Assembly (NCBI GenBank): GCA_023460975.1
Contig: JAEWOG010000067.1
Span: 137,595-201,594, forward strand
DNA: 64,000 nt
Direction: 5' to 3'
DNA from: Actinomycetes bacterium
GTDB lineage: Bacteria; Actinomycetota; Actinomycetes; Propionibacteriales; Nocardioidaceae
In this document: positions 43,500 through 51,676 of the stretch, piece after piece
Position numbering within the stretch: position 1 is the first letter of the stretch
Layout of the letters: each line of letters begins with the position of its first letter
Made by a program: the position numbers and the translations under genes
The notes under the pieces: generated by a model
What the model saw: only the letters and a program-made list of their open reading frames with translations
Databases searched by the model: none
What the model was told of the DNA's origin: nothing

Positions 43500-43634
43500 A
43501 TGTACGACATGTACCCCGAGCCCACCGAGTGGGGCCCGGCCCGTCGAGACCCCGAGAACCCGTACGGCCGCGCCGCCGTGCAGGCCGCGCTCGCCCTGCG
43601 GGACAACGGCGGCCCGTGGCCCGACGACAACTAG
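43500..43634 (+). CDS. Small hypothetical protein (44 residues) between leader and leuB
   Basis: A 44-residue ORF, start after AAGGAGCACGCC with a good RBS. It is acidic/aromatic at the N-terminus (MYDMYPEPTEWGPARRDP) and ends DNGGPWPDDN, with a helical middle YGRAAVQAALALRD. No family is recognised. Its stop overlaps the TAGAAT hexamer that probably drives leaderless leuB. It could be a real micro-protein co-attenuated with leuB. Confidence 0.55.
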   Translation: MYDMYPEPTEWGPARRDPENPYGRAAVQAALALRDNGGPWPDDN

Positions 43635-43637
43635 AAT
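43632..43637 (+). promoter_or_regulatory. -10 element TAGAAT, leaderless leuB
   Basis: TAGAAT, 7 bases, then the leuB ATG. The TAG is also the stop codon of the 44-residue ORF. Confidence 0.55.
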
Positions 43638-43644
43638 TCAGTCC

Positions 43645-44718
43645 ATGAACCACACCCCTCCCGCGCCCGGCTCCTCCACGTTCAACCTGGGGGTGATCCC
43701 CGGCGACGGCATCGGCCAGGAGGTCACCGTCGAGGCGCTCAAGGTCCTCGAGGCGGTGGCCCCGGGAACCTTCGCCCAGACCCCCTACGACCTGGGCGCC
43801 GAGAACTACCTGCGCACCAAGGACGTCCTGCCGACGCAGGTCCTTGCCGAGCTGAAGCAGCAGGACGCGATCCTGCTCGGCGCGGTGGGTGGCAAGCCGA
43901 ACGACCCCAACCTGCCCGCCGGCATCCTGGAGCGCGGCCTGCTGCTCAAGATCCGCTTCGAGCTCGACCACTACGTCAACCTGCGCCCGTCCCGCATCTT
44001 CCCCGGCTCCGTCTCCCCGCTGGCGAACCCCGGCGACGTCGACTTCGTCGTGGTCCGTGAGGGCACCGAGGGTCCGTACACGGGCAACGGCGGCGCGCTG
44101 CGGGTGGGAACCCCCGCCGAGGTCGCGACCGAGGTCAGCGTCAACACCGCGTTCGGCGTCGAGCGGGTCATCCGCGACGCCTACGCTCGCGCTGCCAAGC
44201 GCCCGCGCAAGCACCTCACCCTCGTCCACAAGACGAACGTGCTGGTCAACGCCGGGTCCGTGTGGTGGCGCCTGTTCACCTCGGTGGGCGCCGAGTACCC
44301 GGACGTGACCACCGACTACATGCACATCGACGCGGCCATGATCCACATGACGACCAACCCGTCCCGCTTCGACGTGATCGTCACCGACAACCTCTTCGGC
44401 GACATCATCACCGACCTCGCCGCAGCCGTGACCGGCGGCATCGGCCTGGCCGCCAGCGGCAACGTCAACCCCGACCGCACCTACCCGTCGATGTTCGAGC
44501 CCGTCCACGGCTCCGCGCCCGACATTGCCGGCCAGGGCATCGCCGACCCCACCGCAGCCATCCTGTCGGTCGGCCTGATGCTCGACCACCTGGGTCTGTC
44601 CGAGCAGGCTGCCCGCGTCGAGGAGGCCGTGATCAACGACCTGACCGAGCGCGACGCGAGCGTGTCGCGGCGTACCGCTGAGGTCGGCGACGCGATCGCC
44701 AAGCGAGTAGCCGGCTGA
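43645..44718 (+). CDS. leuB: 3-isopropylmalate dehydrogenase
   Basis: A 357-residue beta-decarboxylating dehydrogenase of leucine synthesis (NAD, Mg). Landmarks are GVIPGDGIGQEV at the N-terminus, the substrate arginines around LRPSRIFPG, VVREGTEGPYTG, the catalytic pair in KTNVLVNAG and YMHIDAAMIHMT, and the metal motif VTDNLFGDIITDLAAAVTGG. Length is normal for the actinobacterial type. It may be read both from its own leaderless promoter and by readthrough from the attenuated upstream promoter. Confidence 0.95.
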   Translation: MNHTPPAPGSSTFNLGVIPGDGIGQEVTVEALKVLEAVAPGTFAQTPYDLGAENYLRTKDVLPTQVLAELKQQDAILLGAVGGKPNDPNLPAGILERGLLLKIRFELDHYVNLRPSRIFPGSVSPLANPGDVDFVVVREGTEGPYTGNGGALRVGTPAEVATEVSVNTAFGVERVIRDAYARAAKRPRKHLTLVHKTNVLVNAGSVWWRLFTSVGAEYPDVTTDYMHIDAAMIHMTTNPSRFDVIVTDNLFGDIITDLAAAVTGGIGLAASGNVNPDRTYPSMFEPVHGSAPDIAGQGIADPTAAILSVGLMLDHLGLSEQAARVEEAVINDLTERDASVSRRTAEVGDAIAKRVAG

Positions 44719-44743
44719 GCCCGCACATGTGACGTCTCACGAC

Positions 44744-44774
44744 GGTGCCGGGCTCGCGACGCGTGCCCGGCACC
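44744..44774 (+). terminator. Terminator after leuB
   Basis: GGTGCCGGGC (44744-44753) pairs perfectly with GCCCGGCACC (44765-44774), followed by GTTGCATTTCG. It separates leuB from ilvE. Confidence 0.75.
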
Positions 44775-44848
44775 GTTGCATTTCGTCCCCCACAACGTTC
44801 CCCTGACGCTGCCGGCGCACCGGCGGCGACGTGACCCGAAAGGTCGAG

Positions 44849-44854
44849 TAGTTT
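44849..44854 (+). promoter_or_regulatory. -10 element TAGTTT, leaderless ilvE
   Basis: TAGTTT, 7 bases, then ATG at 44862. This decides the start against the in-frame ATG at 44856. Confidence 0.5.
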
Positions 44855-44861
44855 CATGTCC

Positions 44862-45935
44862 ATGGAGATCCGCACCACACTGACCGCGACCCCGACCGAC
44901 GACGCCCGGATCGCGGAGATCCTGGCCAACCCCGGCTTCGGTCAGCACTTCACCGACCACATGTTCACCGTCGAGTGGACGCCGGAGAAGGGCTGGCACG
45001 ACGCGCGGATCGAGCCGTACGGCCCCATCTCCCTGGACCCCGCGACGGCGGTCCTGCACTACGCGCAGGAGACCTTCGAGGGGATGAAGGCCTACCGCCA
45101 CGCGGACGACACCATCTGGTTCTTCCGCCCCGAGGCGAATGCGGCGCGCATGGCCCGCTCCTCGCACCGCCTCGCGCTGCCGGTGCTCGAGACCGAGGAC
45201 TTCCTCCAGGCAGTCGAGGCGCTCGTCGAGGCGGACCAGCGGTGGGTGCCGGACCCCGAGGGCGAGAAGTCTCTCTACCTGCGGCCCTTCATGTTCGCCT
45301 CCGAGCGGTTCCTGGGCGTGCGCCCCAGCCAGCACGTCACCTTCATGGTCATCGCGAGCCCGGCCGGTGCCTACTTCAAGGGTGGGATCAAGCCGGTCAG
45401 CCTGTGGCTCACCACGGAGTACTCGCGGGCGGGGCGCGGGGGCATGGGGGCCGCCAAGACCGGTGGCAACTACGCATCGTCGCTGGTGGCCCAGCAGGAG
45501 GCGTCGGCCAACGGCTGCGACCAGGTCGTCTTCCTCGACAGCCAGGAGGCGACCTACGTCGAGGAGCTCGGCGGCATGAACATGTACTTCGTCTTCCGGG
45601 ACGGCTCGATCGTGACGCCGGCGACCGGCACCATCCTCGAGGGCATCACGCGTTCGTCGATCATCGAGCTCGCCCGGACGCTGGGCCACACGGTCACCGA
45701 GCGGAAGTTCTCCATCGACGAGTGGCGCGAGGGCGTCGCCAGCGGCGAGATCGTCGAGATCTTCGCGTGCGGCACGGCGGCCGTCGTGACCCCGGTCGGC
45801 AGCCTCAAGTGGGACGGCGGCGAGACGCCCGCCCCCGCCAGCCAGGAGCTGACCATGAAGGTCCGCCAGGCGCTGGTCGACATCCAGTACGGCCGCGCCG
45901 AGGACACGTTCGGCTGGATGAAGCCGCTGGCCTGA
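44862..45935 (+). CDS. ilvE: Branched-chain amino acid aminotransferase
   Basis: A 357-residue class IV aminotransferase, the last step of Ile, Leu and Val synthesis. PLP lysine in GGMGAAKTGGNYASSLVAQ; LDSQEATYVEELGGMNMYFV and FACGTAAVVTPVGSL are family signatures. It is the larger BCAT form common in actinobacteria. The start is chosen at the second of two ATGs because TAGTTT sits 7 bases before it. It lies between leuB and a kinase gene; a strong hairpin separates it from leuB. Confidence 0.94.
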   Translation: MEIRTTLTATPTDDARIAEILANPGFGQHFTDHMFTVEWTPEKGWHDARIEPYGPISLDPATAVLHYAQETFEGMKAYRHADDTIWFFRPEANAARMARSSHRLALPVLETEDFLQAVEALVEADQRWVPDPEGEKSLYLRPFMFASERFLGVRPSQHVTFMVIASPAGAYFKGGIKPVSLWLTTEYSRAGRGGMGAAKTGGNYASSLVAQQEASANGCDQVVFLDSQEATYVEELGGMNMYFVFRDGSIVTPATGTILEGITRSSIIELARTLGHTVTERKFSIDEWREGVASGEIVEIFACGTAAVVTPVGSLKWDGGETPAPASQELTMKVRQALVDIQYGRAEDTFGWMKPLA

Positions 45936-45972
45936 GCCGGCGTCGTTGCGCTGCTCCCTCACCCCCGCCGGG

Positions 45973-45978
45973 TAGCCT
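45973..45978 (+). promoter_or_regulatory. -10 element TAGCCT, leaderless kinase gene
   Basis: TAGCCT, 6 bases, then GTG at 45985. Confidence 0.5.
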
Positions 45979-45984
45979 GCGGGG

Positions 45985-47670
45985 GTGACCAGCCTTCCCC
46001 CGGCGCGCCCCTCCGCGCCCCCGCCCGGGCTGAGCGTCGACGGCTACGAGCTGCGTGCGCGACTCGGTGAGGGCGGCATGGGTGTGGTCCACCTGGCGCA
46101 GCGGCGCGGAGAGCGCCCAGTGGCGCTCAAGGTGCTGCGGCCCAACGTGGTGGGCGACGACGAGGCCCGCCAGCGGCTGGCGCGGGAGGTCGACTCGCTC
46201 GCGCGGGTGCGCAATCGCCGCGTCGCGGAGGTCATCGACGCCGACCCGTGGGGAGCGGTGCCCTACGTCGCGACGCGCTATGTCCCGGGACTCACCCTCC
46301 ACGACCACGCCCAGCAGGAGGGCGCGATCGACGGCGACGACCTGGTGTGGCTGGCCGACTGTCTTGCGGAGGCGCTCCAGGCCGTCCACGCGGTCGGTGT
46401 CCTGCACCGCGACATCAAGCCCTCGAACGTCATTCTCGAGGGGCGCACTCCGATCCTGATCGACTTCGGTCTGGCGCGGGTCGCCGACGACTCCCGGCTG
46501 ACGATGACGGGGTGGCTGCTGGGCACTCCGGGCTACCTCGCCCCCGAGATCCTGCACGGCCACGACGCCGTCGAGGCCTCCGACGTCCACTCCTGGGCGG
46601 CGACGGTGGCGTTCGCTGCGCAGGCCCGCGCGCCGTACGGTCGCGGACCGTCGATGGCCGTCATGGACCGGGTGCGTCGCGGCGAGCACGACCTCTCCGA
46701 CGTTCCTGAGCCCGTACGCGAACTGCTCGAGGCCTGCCTCGACCCTGATCCCGACCGGCGCCCGGACCTCGTCGAGGTGCGCGAGTGGCTGGCCGATCTG
46801 GGCAGTTCCCGTGGGCGCCGCGAGGTGCGGCGGGCTCAGCGTGACGACGTGGGTCTGACGGCGCCGTACGTGGCCGCCGACGCCGCGGCCGCACAGGCTC
46901 GTACGGCGCTCGAGGCCCCTTCAGCCGTACGCGCCCTGCCCCCGACGCGCCACCTGCCCGAGACGACGACGCGGTCGGCGGCCGAGGCGGACGCGCCCTG
47001 GGACGAGTGGGACGAGGGCGGCGAGGACGAGGGTCCCTCCGAGGAGGACTGGTCTGCCTGGACCGAGGTCGGCCAGCCGCCGCCGCGCGTCGGGCTGTTC
47101 GAGCGAATGCGACGGGGGACCTTGGTTGCGGTGGCGGGCCTCGTCGCCGCGGCGGCCGTGGCCGCCGCACCCTGGATCGCGGTGACCGTGCTGCTCCTGG
47201 GCATGTGGATCCTGCGTGCCGGCTCGCTGTCGACCTCGGCGCGCGAACGCAAGCGCTCCCTGCGCGGTGCGCGGTGGTGGGACGGGTTGGCCGGCATCCT
47301 GGCCGCGCCGTGGCACGTCGTCGCGGCCCTGCCCGGGGCCGGCCTGCTGGCCCTGTGGGCAGCCGGAGCGGGTGTGGCTGTCGCGCTGTTGTGCTACGCG
47401 CTGTCGGTCTCGATGGGGCTCGCGCTGGGACTGGTCGGCTGGTCGTTCGCGGCCGGGCTGTGGTGGGGCCCCGGCGGCAGCCGCTTCCGCGGGCCGCTCC
47501 ACCGTGTGGTCGACGCCGCGGCCTCGCGTCCGGTCCCGTGGCTGCTCACCGCTGTGCTCGTCGCCGCGTGTGCCTCGGGTCTGGCCGCGTACGCGCAGCA
47601 GGCAGGGCCGCACTGGGCTCCGGCCTCGGATGCGCCCTTCGCGAGCGTCAACGCTCCGTCCTGGCTGTAG
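45985..47670 (+). CDS. Membrane Ser/Thr protein kinase (Hanks type)
   Basis: A 561-residue protein. The kinase domain is ~20-275: Gly loop LGEGGMGVVHLA, Lys in PVALKVL, catalytic loop HRDIKPSNVI, DFG as DFGLA, activation segment MTGWLLGTPGYLAPE. It is followed by an acidic linker (~310-365, DEWDEGGEDEGPSEEDW). After that there are four or more hydrophobic helices (~375-405, 435-500, 520-540) instead of the single helix plus PASTA or other sensor of PknB-type kinases. So there is little extracellular domain, and sensing may happen in the membrane. Targets unknown. Transcribed alone from a TAGCCT promoter. Confidence 0.92.
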   Translation: MTSLPPARPSAPPPGLSVDGYELRARLGEGGMGVVHLAQRRGERPVALKVLRPNVVGDDEARQRLAREVDSLARVRNRRVAEVIDADPWGAVPYVATRYVPGLTLHDHAQQEGAIDGDDLVWLADCLAEALQAVHAVGVLHRDIKPSNVILEGRTPILIDFGLARVADDSRLTMTGWLLGTPGYLAPEILHGHDAVEASDVHSWAATVAFAAQARAPYGRGPSMAVMDRVRRGEHDLSDVPEPVRELLEACLDPDPDRRPDLVEVREWLADLGSSRGRREVRRAQRDDVGLTAPYVAADAAAAQARTALEAPSAVRALPPTRHLPETTTRSAAEADAPWDEWDEGGEDEGPSEEDWSAWTEVGQPPPRVGLFERMRRGTLVAVAGLVAAAAVAAAPWIAVTVLLLGMWILRAGSLSTSARERKRSLRGARWWDGLAGILAAPWHVVAALPGAGLLALWAAGAGVAVALLCYALSVSMGLALGLVGWSFAAGLWWGPGGSRFRGPLHRVVDAAASRPVPWLLTAVLVAACASGLAAYAQQAGPHWAPASDAPFASVNAPSWL

Positions 47671-47682
47671 GGCTGACTCCAG

Positions 47683-47721
47683 GGATCGGCTCCGGGGATC
47701 GGCTCCGGGGATCGGCTCCGG
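47683..47721 (+). repeat. Three perfect tandem 13-bp repeats
   Basis: GGATCGGCTCCGG occurs three times head-to-tail immediately after the kinase stop. Probably a slippage-type minisatellite; each unit is partly self-complementary (CCGG, GGATC/GCTCC). Confidence 0.9.
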
Positions 47722-47784
47722 GCCTCAGCAGGCGACGTCGACCCGGATGCTGGAATCCGGCCCACCTCTGGGCGCGGGACGTGT

Positions 47785-47790
47785 CACCAT
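47785..47790 (+). promoter_or_regulatory. -10-like element CACCAT for cimA leader
   Basis: CACCAT, 6 bases, then GTG at 47797, the start of the leader peptide. Confidence 0.35.
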
Positions 47791-47796
47791 GGGGGT

Positions 47797-47826
47797 GTGC
47801 GACCCGGTGCCTTCATCATTCGCTAG
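47797..47826 (+). CDS. cimA leader peptide (MRPGAFIIR)
   Basis: A 9-codon GTG-initiated ORF with two adjacent isoleucine codons (ATC ATT), one arginine codon, then TAG. The stop lies in the 5' side of a strong hairpin, followed by a second hairpin with a T run, the arrangement of a transcription attenuator. Isoleucine is the product of the citramalate pathway served by the next gene, so the control codons fit the gene. The start has no RBS but has the same spacing from a hexamer as leaderless genes in this window. Confidence 0.65.
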   Translation: MRPGAFIIR

Positions 47827-47880
47827 CGCGTCAGGACTCCTGACGCGCTGACCTCTCGTTCCCGACGGGGGGTCTTTTTG
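47825..47880 (+). terminator. cimA attenuator: two successive hairpins
   Basis: Hairpin 1: AGCGCGTCAGG (47825-47835) with CCTGACGCGCT (47839-47849), perfect 11 bp. Hairpin 2: GACCTCTCG (47850-47858) with CGGGGGGTC (47866-47874), nine pairs with G-T wobbles, then TTTTT. A ribosome held at the Ile codons would cover the 5' side of hairpin 1 and free its 3' side and the ACTCC loop, which can pair with the GGGGGT of hairpin 2 as an antiterminator. Confidence 0.75.
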
Positions 47881-47906
47881 TTGCTCGACCCGACCGAGAG
47901 AAGACC

Positions 47907-49499
47907 ATGGACCTTCACGGCGCGTTCCACGTCTACGACACCACTCTGCGCGACGGGGCGCAGCAGGAGGGGCTCAACCTCTCGGTCGCCGACAAGATCA
48001 CGATCGCGCGCCTGATCGACTCCCTCGGCGTCGGCTACATCGAAGGCGGATGGCCGGGCGCCAACCCGCGTGACACCGAGTTCTTCGCCCGCGCGGCAGA
48101 GCTCGACCTCCAGCACGCCACGCTCGCGGCCTTCGGCTCGACGCGGAAGGCGGGACTGGTCGCCGCAGACGACCCGCAGGTCGCCGCCCTGCGAGAGTCG
48201 GGCGCCTCCACCGTCACCCTGGTGGCCAAGTCGCACGTACGCCACGTCGAGCTGGCGCTGCGCACGACCCTGGCCGAGAACCTGGCGATGATCACGGACA
48301 CGGTGCAGCACCTGGTGGGAGAGGGCAGGGAGGTCTTCGTCGACGCGGAGCACTTCTTCGACGGCTACCGCCTGGACCGGGCGTACGCCCTGGAGGTGGT
48401 CGGTGCTGCCGCCCAGGCGGGCGCCAGCGTGGTGGCCCTGTGCGACACCAACGGCGGGATGCTGCCCCACTGGGTGGGCGACATCGTCGCGGACGTCATC
48501 GCCTCCACCGGCGTACGCGTCGGCATCCACGCCCACAACGACACCGGCTGCGCGGTCGCCAACTCGATCGCCGCGGTGGAGGCGGGCGCCAGCCACGTCC
48601 AGGGCTGTATGAACGGGTACGGCGAGCGCACCGGCAACGCGGATCTGGTCACGGTGGTGGCCAACCTCGAACTCAAGCTCGGGCGTCGCGTGCTGCCCGA
48701 CGGGCTGCTGCGCGACGCGACTCGGATCGCGCATGCGGTCGCCGAGGTCACCAACGTGCCGCCGGCGGGGCGCCAGCCGTACGTGGGTGCCAGCGCGTTC
48801 GCGCACAAGGCGGGCCTGCACGCGAGCGCCATCAAGGTCGACCCGAACCTGTACCAGCACCTCGATCCGATCGAGGTCGGCAACGACATGCGGCTGCTCG
48901 TCTCCGACATGGCCGGACGCGCCTCGATCGAGCTCAAGGGCAAGGAGCTGGGCTTCGACCTGTCCGGCGACCGTGACCTCGTCACCCGCGTGACGGACCG
49001 CGTCAAGGAGCTCGAGCAGCGCGGGCACACCTTCGAGGCGGCCGACGCGTCCTTCGAGTTGTTGCTCGTGGAGGAGGTGGAGGGGCAGCGGCCTGCGTAC
49101 TTCGACGTCGAGTCGTGGCGCGTGATCACCGAGACCCTCACCAAGGCGGGGCCCACCGACGAGGCCGTCTCGGAGGCGACGGTGAAGCTCACCTCCGACG
49201 GGGTGCGCTACGTCGTGACCGGAGAGGGCAACGGACCCGTCAACGCGCTCGACCACGCCCTGCGCACGGCCATCGAGCAGGCCTACCCCGAGGTCGCGAA
49301 GTTCGAACTGATCGACTACAAGGTGCGCATCCTCGACCAGGGGCATGGCACCGACGCGATCACGCGGGTGCTCATCGAGACCAGCGACGGGGTGTCGTCG
49401 TGGGTCACCGTGGGGGTCGGCGCCAACGTGATCGAGGCGTCGTGGGGTGCTCTGGTCGACGCCGTCACCTTCGGGCTGCGCCGCCACCACGTCGACTGA
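47907..49499 (+). CDS. cimA: (R)-citramalate synthase
   Basis: A 530-residue enzyme joining pyruvate and acetyl-CoA to citramalate, the first step of the threonine-independent route to isoleucine. The TIM barrel begins FHVYDTTLRDGAQQEGLNLSV and has the metal site HAHNDTGCAVANSI. The ~380-530 region is the LeuA-type dimer regulatory domain where isoleucine should bind. The HAFxHKAG-like segment (ASAFAHKAGLHASAI) and length ~530 fit the CimA group rather than LeuA, which would be longer or differ in its N-terminus. An attenuator with an Ile-Ile leader peptide lies upstream. RBS GAGAGAAGA. Confidence 0.92.
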   Translation: MDLHGAFHVYDTTLRDGAQQEGLNLSVADKITIARLIDSLGVGYIEGGWPGANPRDTEFFARAAELDLQHATLAAFGSTRKAGLVAADDPQVAALRESGASTVTLVAKSHVRHVELALRTTLAENLAMITDTVQHLVGEGREVFVDAEHFFDGYRLDRAYALEVVGAAAQAGASVVALCDTNGGMLPHWVGDIVADVIASTGVRVGIHAHNDTGCAVANSIAAVEAGASHVQGCMNGYGERTGNADLVTVVANLELKLGRRVLPDGLLRDATRIAHAVAEVTNVPPAGRQPYVGASAFAHKAGLHASAIKVDPNLYQHLDPIEVGNDMRLLVSDMAGRASIELKGKELGFDLSGDRDLVTRVTDRVKELEQRGHTFEAADASFELLLVEEVEGQRPAYFDVESWRVITETLTKAGPTDEAVSEATVKLTSDGVRYVVTGEGNGPVNALDHALRTAIEQAYPEVAKFELIDYKVRILDQGHGTDAITRVLIETSDGVSSWVTVGVGANVIEASWGALVDAVTFGLRRHHVD

Positions 49500-49559
49500 T
49501 CGGCCCGGTGCCTGGCGCGGTCCCGAGCCCGTGGTCGCGGATGCTGGAAGGATGACCGC

Positions 49560-49874
49560 ATGAGTACGCCGAGCGTGTCCGACCGGATCCTGGGATCGGT
49601 GCTGCTGTTCGTGTCGGCCGGGTTTGCCTGGTTCCTGACCACGTGGGGACTGCTGGGCGGCTCGGGGGACGCCTCCGGTCCCATGAGCGCGGTCTCGTCG
49701 GTGGGCCGCTGGGTCACCATCGTGTGGCCCGTCCTGGCCGCGCTGAGCGGGGCCGTGGTGTTCCTGCGCCGGTGGGCGCGCGGTGCCACCGTCGGGTGGG
49801 TGCCGCTCGTGTTCGCGGGCCTGGGTCTGGCGGGCTGGCTCGTGGGCGTACTCATCGTGATGGTCGGGGGCTGA
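49560..49874 (+). CDS. Small membrane protein, paralogue A
   Basis: A 104-residue protein with three hydrophobic helices (LGSVLLFVSAGFAWFLTTWGLL, VTIVWPVLAALSGAVVFL, VPLVFAGLGLAGWLVGVLIV). The start ATG follows GGAAGGATGACC. The family is not recognised. The next gene encodes a protein of the same layout (G-S..., WVTxxWPL motif shared), so the two arose by duplication and may form a heteromeric membrane complex. Confidence 0.7.
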   Translation: MSTPSVSDRILGSVLLFVSAGFAWFLTTWGLLGGSGDASGPMSAVSSVGRWVTIVWPVLAALSGAVVFLRRWARGATVGWVPLVFAGLGLAGWLVGVLIVMVGG

Positions 49875-49876
49875 GG

Positions 49877-50215
49877 ATGAGCACGGGGGAGCGGCCGCCG
49901 AGCACAGGCGATCGCGTTGCCGGCGTCCTCGCGCTGGCGGTGTTGGCTCTCCTCGCGCTCGTGCTGGCCTTCTGGGCCCTGCTCGGCGGTTCGATGGCGG
50001 CGGGCAACTGCTCTGAGTGTGACGACTCGCTGGCCTCGCTGTCCGTGTGGGTCACCACCGCGTGGCCGCTGGTGGCCGTCGCGGGAGTGATGGGGTGGCT
50101 CGGCCTCCGGTGGGTGCGCGGCTCCCGGATCTGGTGGGTCCCCCTGGCGGGCGTCCCGCTGGTCGTGGGCGGCTGGTGGGTGCTGTTGCAGTGGGTCAAC
50201 GCGGCGACGGCGTGA
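49877..50215 (+). CDS. Small membrane protein, paralogue B
   Basis: A 112-residue membrane protein, three helices. It starts 2 bases after the preceding stop (GAGGATG). It shares LLGGS and VWVTTAWPL with its neighbour but has an extra short loop NCSECDDS with a CxxC pair on one side of the membrane, which could be a disulfide or metal site. No family recognised. Confidence 0.7.
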   Translation: MSTGERPPSTGDRVAGVLALAVLALLALVLAFWALLGGSMAAGNCSECDDSLASLSVWVTTAWPLVAVAGVMGWLGLRWVRGSRIWWVPLAGVPLVVGGWWVLLQWVNAATA

Positions 50216-50221
50216 GTGCCG

Positions 50222-50227
50222 TACGGT
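50222..50227 (+). promoter_or_regulatory. -10 element TACGGT, amidase
   Basis: TACGGT, 7 bases, then ATG at 50235. Confidence 0.45.
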
Positions 50228-50234
50228 CGGGCGA

Positions 50235-51632
50235 ATGAACCCGCTGCACCATCTCTCCGCGCTGGAGCAGGGCGCCCTGGTTGCTTCCGGTGACCTGTCG
50301 CCGCTGGACCTGGTCGAGCACTATCTCGCGCGCGAGGACGAGGTGGGGGCCTTCGTGACGCTCACCCCCGACCGCGCCCGCGGTGCTGCGGAGCGACTCG
50401 CACGCCACGGGCGCCCCGCGCACGCAGGACCACTGTGGGGAGTGCCGACCGCGATCAAGGATCTCAACCTGACGGCGGGGGTGCGCACCTCCTTCGGTTC
50501 GGCTGCGTACGCCGACTTCGTCCCGGACCTCTCCGACGCCGTCACCGAGGCGATCGAGGGCGCCGGGATGGTCAGCCTCGGCAAGACGTCGACTCCCGAG
50601 TTCGGATCGCCCTGCTACACGGAGCCGGACGGGCTCCCGCCCGCTGTCACCCCGTGGGATCGCACGAGGATGGCCGGAGGCTCCTCGGGAGGCGCGGCCG
50701 CTGCGGTGGCGGCGGGGCTCGTCCCTGTCGCGCAGGGTTCGGACGGCGGCGGCTCGATCCGCATCCCCGCGTCGTGCTGCGGGATCGTGGGGCTCAAGCC
50801 GTCGCGGGGCCGCATCAGCGGGGCTCCGATGTATGGAGATCCCGTGGGCCTGGCCACCTCGGGGACGCTGGCGCGCAGCGTACGGGACTCCGCCGCGCTG
50901 CTCGACGTCCTGGCCGGACGCCAGGTGGGTGACCCGTTCTGGGCTCCCGCGCCCGATGAGTCCTTCCTCGCGGCCTGCGATCGGGTGCCGGGGAGGCTGC
51001 GCATCGCACGGTTCATCGAGCCGGTGATCGCCGACGTCGACGTGCATCCCGCCTCCGTGGCCGCCTGGTCCTCGGCCAGCGACCTGCTCGTCTCGCTGGG
51101 GCATGAGGTGATCGACGTTCCGGTGCCCCTGCCCCGCGAGGCCGTCGCAACCTTCGAGGTCTGCTGGTCCGTGATGACGGCCCTCTCCGGTGCGCCGGAA
51201 GGCCGCGAGCACCTGCTGCGCCCTCTGACGCGCTGGCTCACGGAGCGCGGCAACGCCGTGTCGGGGCCCGAGTTCGGCGTCGCGATCGGCCAGTTGCGGC
51301 GCTACGCGTCCGAGGCACTGGCTGCGCTGGCGCCGTACGACGCGGTCCTGACGCCCACCGTGGCGGCGCCGCCGGCACTGGTGGGGGAGTTGCGCGACGA
51401 CGCGGACCCGGCGCGTGACTTCGAGAACCAGAAGGCCTTCACCCCGTGGACCAGCGCGTGGAACGTCACGGGCATGCCCGCGATCTCGCTCCCGCTGCAC
51501 TGGACGGACGACGGACTGCCGGTGGGGGTCATGCTGGCGGCCCGCCCGGCGGAGGAGTCGCTGTTGCTCGCGCTCGCCGCCCAGGTCGAGGCCGCGGCCG
51601 GCTGGCGCCACCGTACGGCTCCGGGGTTTTGA
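50235..51632 (+). CDS. Amidase-signature family amidase
   Basis: A 465-residue amidase. The triad can be located as Lys in PTAIKDLNL, cis-Ser in MAGGSSGGAAA and nucleophile Ser in GSDGGGSIRIP. It is a distant relative of GatA (13-45% range cannot be measured here) but has the CCGIVGLKPSRGRI and late TGMPAISLPL motifs of a general acylamidase. Substrate unknown. Leaderless start after TACGGT. It is convergent with the bioYMN-OsmC operon and separated from it by a 32-bp palindrome. Confidence 0.9.
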   Translation: MNPLHHLSALEQGALVASGDLSPLDLVEHYLAREDEVGAFVTLTPDRARGAAERLARHGRPAHAGPLWGVPTAIKDLNLTAGVRTSFGSAAYADFVPDLSDAVTEAIEGAGMVSLGKTSTPEFGSPCYTEPDGLPPAVTPWDRTRMAGGSSGGAAAAVAAGLVPVAQGSDGGGSIRIPASCCGIVGLKPSRGRISGAPMYGDPVGLATSGTLARSVRDSAALLDVLAGRQVGDPFWAPAPDESFLAACDRVPGRLRIARFIEPVIADVDVHPASVAAWSSASDLLVSLGHEVIDVPVPLPREAVATFEVCWSVMTALSGAPEGREHLLRPLTRWLTERGNAVSGPEFGVAIGQLRRYASEALAALAPYDAVLTPTVAAPPALVGELRDDADPARDFENQKAFTPWTSAWNVTGMPAISLPLHWTDDGLPVGVMLAARPAEESLLLALAAQVEAAAGWRHRTAPGF

Positions 51633-51676
51633 TCGCCTCGCCCTGCGGAGGATCCCCGCTCAGGCGGTGATTCCCT

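Noticed and set aside
47683..47721. Iterons or an origin from the tandem 13-mers
   Set aside because: Only three copies, GC-rich, no replication gene or AT-rich stretch nearby.
47789..47851. Alternative 20-residue leader (MGVCDPVPSSFASASGLLTR) before cimA
   Set aside because: It overlaps the whole first hairpin and has no clustered control codons except Leu-Leu; the Ile-Ile frame ending at 47826 fits attenuation and the gene better.
50235..51632. Second gatA
   Set aside because: Shares the amidase signature but lacks GatA-specific flanking motifs and partners; it is a stand-alone amidase.
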